NCBI GenBank assembly: GCA_031412355.1
Contig: JANOCR010000246.1
Location: forward strand, 1 to 9,062
Reading direction: 5' to 3'
Source: JAENVT01 sp031412355
GTDB lineage: Bacteria; Actinomycetota; Acidimicrobiia; Acidimicrobiales; Ilumatobacteraceae
Length of the DNA: 9,062 nt
Positions 6,962-9,062 of this stretch are shown in pieces. The translations under genes and the position numbers were made by a program. How positions within the stretch are numbered: the stretch's first letter is position 1; each line of letters opens with the position of its first letter. Under the pieces are notes generated by a model. The model worked only from the letters and a program-made list of their open reading frames with translations, was not told the origin of the DNA and did not search any database.

Positions 6962-8067
6962 CCGAAGCCCGACCTTACGGCACCCGCCGGATCGTTGTCA
7001 TCGTGTCGGGTTGGCCGCGTCTCTCTGAGAGCTTTGCCCTCAACGAGCTGTGTGCCCTGCACGAGGCAGGCATGCTCGCTGCCGTTTTCGCTACCAAACG
7101 TGGAGACGTCGGCGAACGACATCCGGCTGTAGCCACACTCGACAACCACGTTCACCATCTCAACACGGGCACCGCCGAACAGCAGGCCGCCGAGGTCGTG
7201 GGGGCCCTCGGCGGTCTTGGAGTCGCCAGAGAGAGCATTGACGGCGTGCACGGGTACTTCGCGCATCGGCCTGCTGCAGTCGCCCGTGCGGTGGCGACAT
7301 CGCTAGGCGTGCCATTCGGATTCAGCGCGCATGCCAAGGACCCGAGCAAGGTCGATCCGGCCGAACTTGCCGATCGGGCTCGAGCCGCGGCGTGCATCAT
7401 CGCCTGCAACTCGCAAGTCGCCCGACAGCTTCGCGCCGTTGGCGCCGACCCAACCCTGGTGCCGCATGGCGTCGATCTCGCCGCGTTCGCGCCGCGGCCT
7501 CGCCTGGCCGAGGGCCGGGTCGAGTTGCTCGCCGTCGGGCGCTTGGTTGCCAAGAAGGGCTTCGACGTGCTCATCGACGCGGTTCACTTGCTCGACTTCG
7601 ACTGGCGGCTGCGCATCGTCGGGGATGGTCCGCTGCTGCGACCGCTGCAACAGGCGGCTCGTGACACGGGAGTTGAAGGCCGCATCGAGTTTCTCGGTAC
7701 CCGCACGCACGCCGAGCTGCCATCGCTGTATCACGTGACCGACATCGTTGCCGTACCCAGTGTGATCGACGCTGACGGCGATCGTGATGGCCTGCCCAAC
7801 GTCGTGCTCGAGGCGATGGCGTGCGGGCTGGCGATCGTGGGTAGTGATGTCGCGGCTATCCCGACGGCCGTCGAACATCGTGTCACCGGTCTGCTCGTCG
7901 AGCCCGGCGATGCCCACGGTCTGGCCAATGCCCTCAACGAGCTCGCCAAAGATGCCGACCTTCGCGCCGGCCTGGGCGCCAACGCACGTTCACGAGCCGA
8001 GTGCAACTTTGGCCTTGCGGCGTGCACCCATCGCTTCATGTCGATCCTGGAGGCCGCATATGGCTGA
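6943..8067 (+). CDS. GT4-family glycosyltransferase (WcaL-like, GT-B)
   Basis: A 374-residue retaining-type GT-B glycosyltransferase, predicted to be cytoplasmic or on the inner membrane face. The N-terminus carries GWPRLSESFALNEL (23-36), the '(F/W/Y)PxxSExF' opening seen in colanic-acid-type transferases. GVHGYFAHRPA (101-111) and FSAHAKDPSK (127-136) follow in the acceptor domain. The donor domain has NSQVARQL (156-163), VPHGVDL (173-179), AVGRLVAKKGFDVLIDAV (197-214) with the phosphate-binding Arg/Lys pair, and RDGLPNVVLEAMACG (281-295). In the family's E-x7-E motif the first Glu is Asp282 and the second is Glu290. Start ATG 6943 has GGGGG at 6930-6934 (8-base spacer); a TTG at 6901 in the same frame is not favoured, because it would extend deep into the opposite kinase gene. 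It overlaps the next gene by 8 bases. Donor and acceptor are unknown. Confidence 0.9.
   Translation: MSPAQSSEARPYGTRRIVVIVSGWPRLSESFALNELCALHEAGMLAAVFATKRGDVGERHPAVATLDNHVHHLNTGTAEQQAAEVVGALGGLGVARESIDGVHGYFAHRPAAVARAVATSLGVPFGFSAHAKDPSKVDPAELADRARAAACIIACNSQVARQLRAVGADPTLVPHGVDLAAFAPRPRLAEGRVELLAVGRLVAKKGFDVLIDAVHLLDFDWRLRIVGDGPLLRPLQQAARDTGVEGRIEFLGTRTHAELPSLYHVTDIVAVPSVIDADGDRDGLPNVVLEAMACGLAIVGSDVAAIPTAVEHRVTGLLVEPGDAHGLANALNELAKDADLRAGLGANARSRAECNFGLAACTHRFMSILEAAYG
8049..8053 (+). promoter_or_regulatory. Shine-Dalgarno site for the second GT4 gene
   Basis: GGAGG lies 6 bases before the ATG at 8060, inside the end of the preceding glycosyltransferase gene. It supports the 8-base overlapping start and coupled expression of the two transferases. 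Confidence 0.6.
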
Positions 8068-9062
8068 GCAATCCATCGCCTACGTGCTGATGGGCTATCC
8101 ACGGATGTCGGAGTTGTTCATCGCCAGCGAGATCGCCCGCGTGGAAGAGCAGGGCACCCGCCTGCGACTGATCGTGCTGAAGCCCAGTGACGAGCCGCAC
8201 CATCATCCGGTCGTCGATCGCATCAAGGCCCACCCGGTGTACTTGCAGGATTTCACCAACCTCTCCGACCGCTCCTTCATCCGCTGGCTGCGCGACAACC
8301 TGCCCGAGGCACTCGGCCCCATTCGTCGCGTCGCTCGTCGCCATCCACTGCGGCTCGCCCGGATCACCGGTTGGGCCGCAGCCCAGGCCTGGCGAGACCG
8401 ACGTGGACTGCGGCCGCGAGCGGTGTACGCGAAGGAGTGGATGCGAGCCGCTGCCGTGGCGGACGAACTGTCGCGTGGCGATTCGGTCACACATCTCCAC
8501 GCCCACTTCGCCCATGGCACGACCACCGTCACGTGGTGGGCAGCGCATCTTGCGAACCTGCCGTTCTCGTTCACCGGCCACGCCAAGGACATCTACCAGA
8601 TCGACCAGAACCCCAACGGTCTGCTTACGCGCAAGATGCGCTCCGCCAAGTTCGTGGTCACCTGCACCGATGCCAATCGTCACCACCTCCAATCCATCGC
8701 CCCCGGCCGGCCGGTGCACTTGATGTACCACGGCTTGAACGCCGACTTCGCCCGACTGCTGACCAAAGCTGCTCCCGTCGACGCGCTGCCCCACCATCCC
8801 GATCGCCTGCGAGTCATCAGCGTCGGCCGCCTGGTGGAGAAGAAGGGGTTCGATGTGCTGGTCGACGCCATCGCCTTGTTGGTCGAGCGGGGCATCGCGA
8901 TCAGCGCGGCGATCGCCGGCGAATCCGGCGATCACGAGAGCGCTATCCGTGAGCGGGTCACCGCGGCAGGGCTCGACGACCGCATCGAGTTCCTCGGCAC
9001 ACTCAGCCAGGCCGACCTGTTCGACGAATATCGCCGGTCGAGCGTGTTCGCGCTTGCCTGCC
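8060..9062 (+). CDS. GT4-family glycosyltransferase, second tandem copy (3' end cut by the window)
   Basis: The frame from ATG 8060 is open for 334 codons and runs off the right edge without a stop, so the C-terminal part is missing. The visible protein opens with MGYPRMSELFIASEI (11-25), matching the '(F/W/Y)PxxSE' start of its upstream neighbour. It then has HLHAHFAHGTTT (145-156), FSFTGHAKDIYQ (169-180), MYHGLN (222-227), VGRLVEKKGFDVLVDAI (255-271) and RIEFLGT (308-314). These are acceptor-domain and early donor-domain motifs of a WcaL-like GT-B transferase. The E-x7-E region would lie just past the edge. It shares many motifs with the gene before it but differs widely at the DNA level, so the pair are old paralogues and not a recent duplication. 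It also has an extra basic segment near 85-120. Probably adds the sugar before or after its neighbour (inference). Confidence 0.9.
   Translation, partial: MAEQSIAYVLMGYPRMSELFIASEIARVEEQGTRLRLIVLKPSDEPHHHPVVDRIKAHPVYLQDFTNLSDRSFIRWLRDNLPEALGPIRRVARRHPLRLARITGWAAAQAWRDRRGLRPRAVYAKEWMRAAAVADELSRGDSVTHLHAHFAHGTTTVTWWAAHLANLPFSFTGHAKDIYQIDQNPNGLLTRKMRSAKFVVTCTDANRHHLQSIAPGRPVHLMYHGLNADFARLLTKAAPVDALPHHPDRLRVISVGRLVEKKGFDVLVDAIALLVERGIAISAAIAGESGDHESAIRERVTAAGLDDRIEFLGTLSQADLFDEYRRSSVFALAC

Noticed and set aside
8036..8935. Reverse open frame of 299 codons opposite the second GT4 gene
   Set aside because: Again codon-aligned antisense. The forward frame, which lacks a stop only because the window ends, contains full GT4 motifs and a ribosome site.

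Overview
The window is GC-rich and densely packed, with strong G/C preference at third codon positions and frequent GTG starts. Together with the protein families seen, this suggests a high-GC actinobacterium, possibly an Acidimicrobiia/Ilumatobacter-like lineage; that placement is an impression from sequence style and was not computed. I see no rRNA, tRNA, CRISPR array, insertion sequence or integrase. No stretch longer than about 130 bases lacks a gene.

Layout. (1) 1-393, +: the 3' part of a cysteine-containing conserved hypothetical protein that probably begins upstream. (2) 394-524: the only real intergenic gap, holding an 18-bp imperfect palindrome and a good ribosome binding site. (3) 525-5844, +: a tightly spaced four-gene run: a one-polypeptide ABC exporter, a COG4671/MurG-like GT-B glycosyltransferase that overlaps it by ATGA, a GalE-type UDP-sugar 4-epimerase, and a UDP-sugar 6-dehydrogenase. 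(4) 6961-5849, -: a single APH-fold phosphotransferase on the opposite strand, ending 4 bases from the dehydrogenase stop. (5) 6943-9062, +: two tandem GT4-type glycosyltransferases overlapping by 8 bases. The second runs off the right edge.

Working model (inference): this is part of a surface or secreted glycan locus. The dehydrogenase and epimerase make a UDP-uronic acid (UDP-GalA or UDP-GalNAcA). Three GT-B glycosyltransferases assemble a glycan, probably on a lipid. The MsbA-like ABC exporter moves the glycoconjugate across the membrane. The kinase may phosphorylate a sugar; its Brenner loop has the HGDxxxGQ form I associate with maltokinases rather than the usual HGDxxxxN. Each family is known. 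The less familiar points are the combination of single-chain exporter, COG4671-like transferase and maltokinase-like kinase, and the 19-bp overlap between the 5' ends of the kinase gene and the first GT4 gene.
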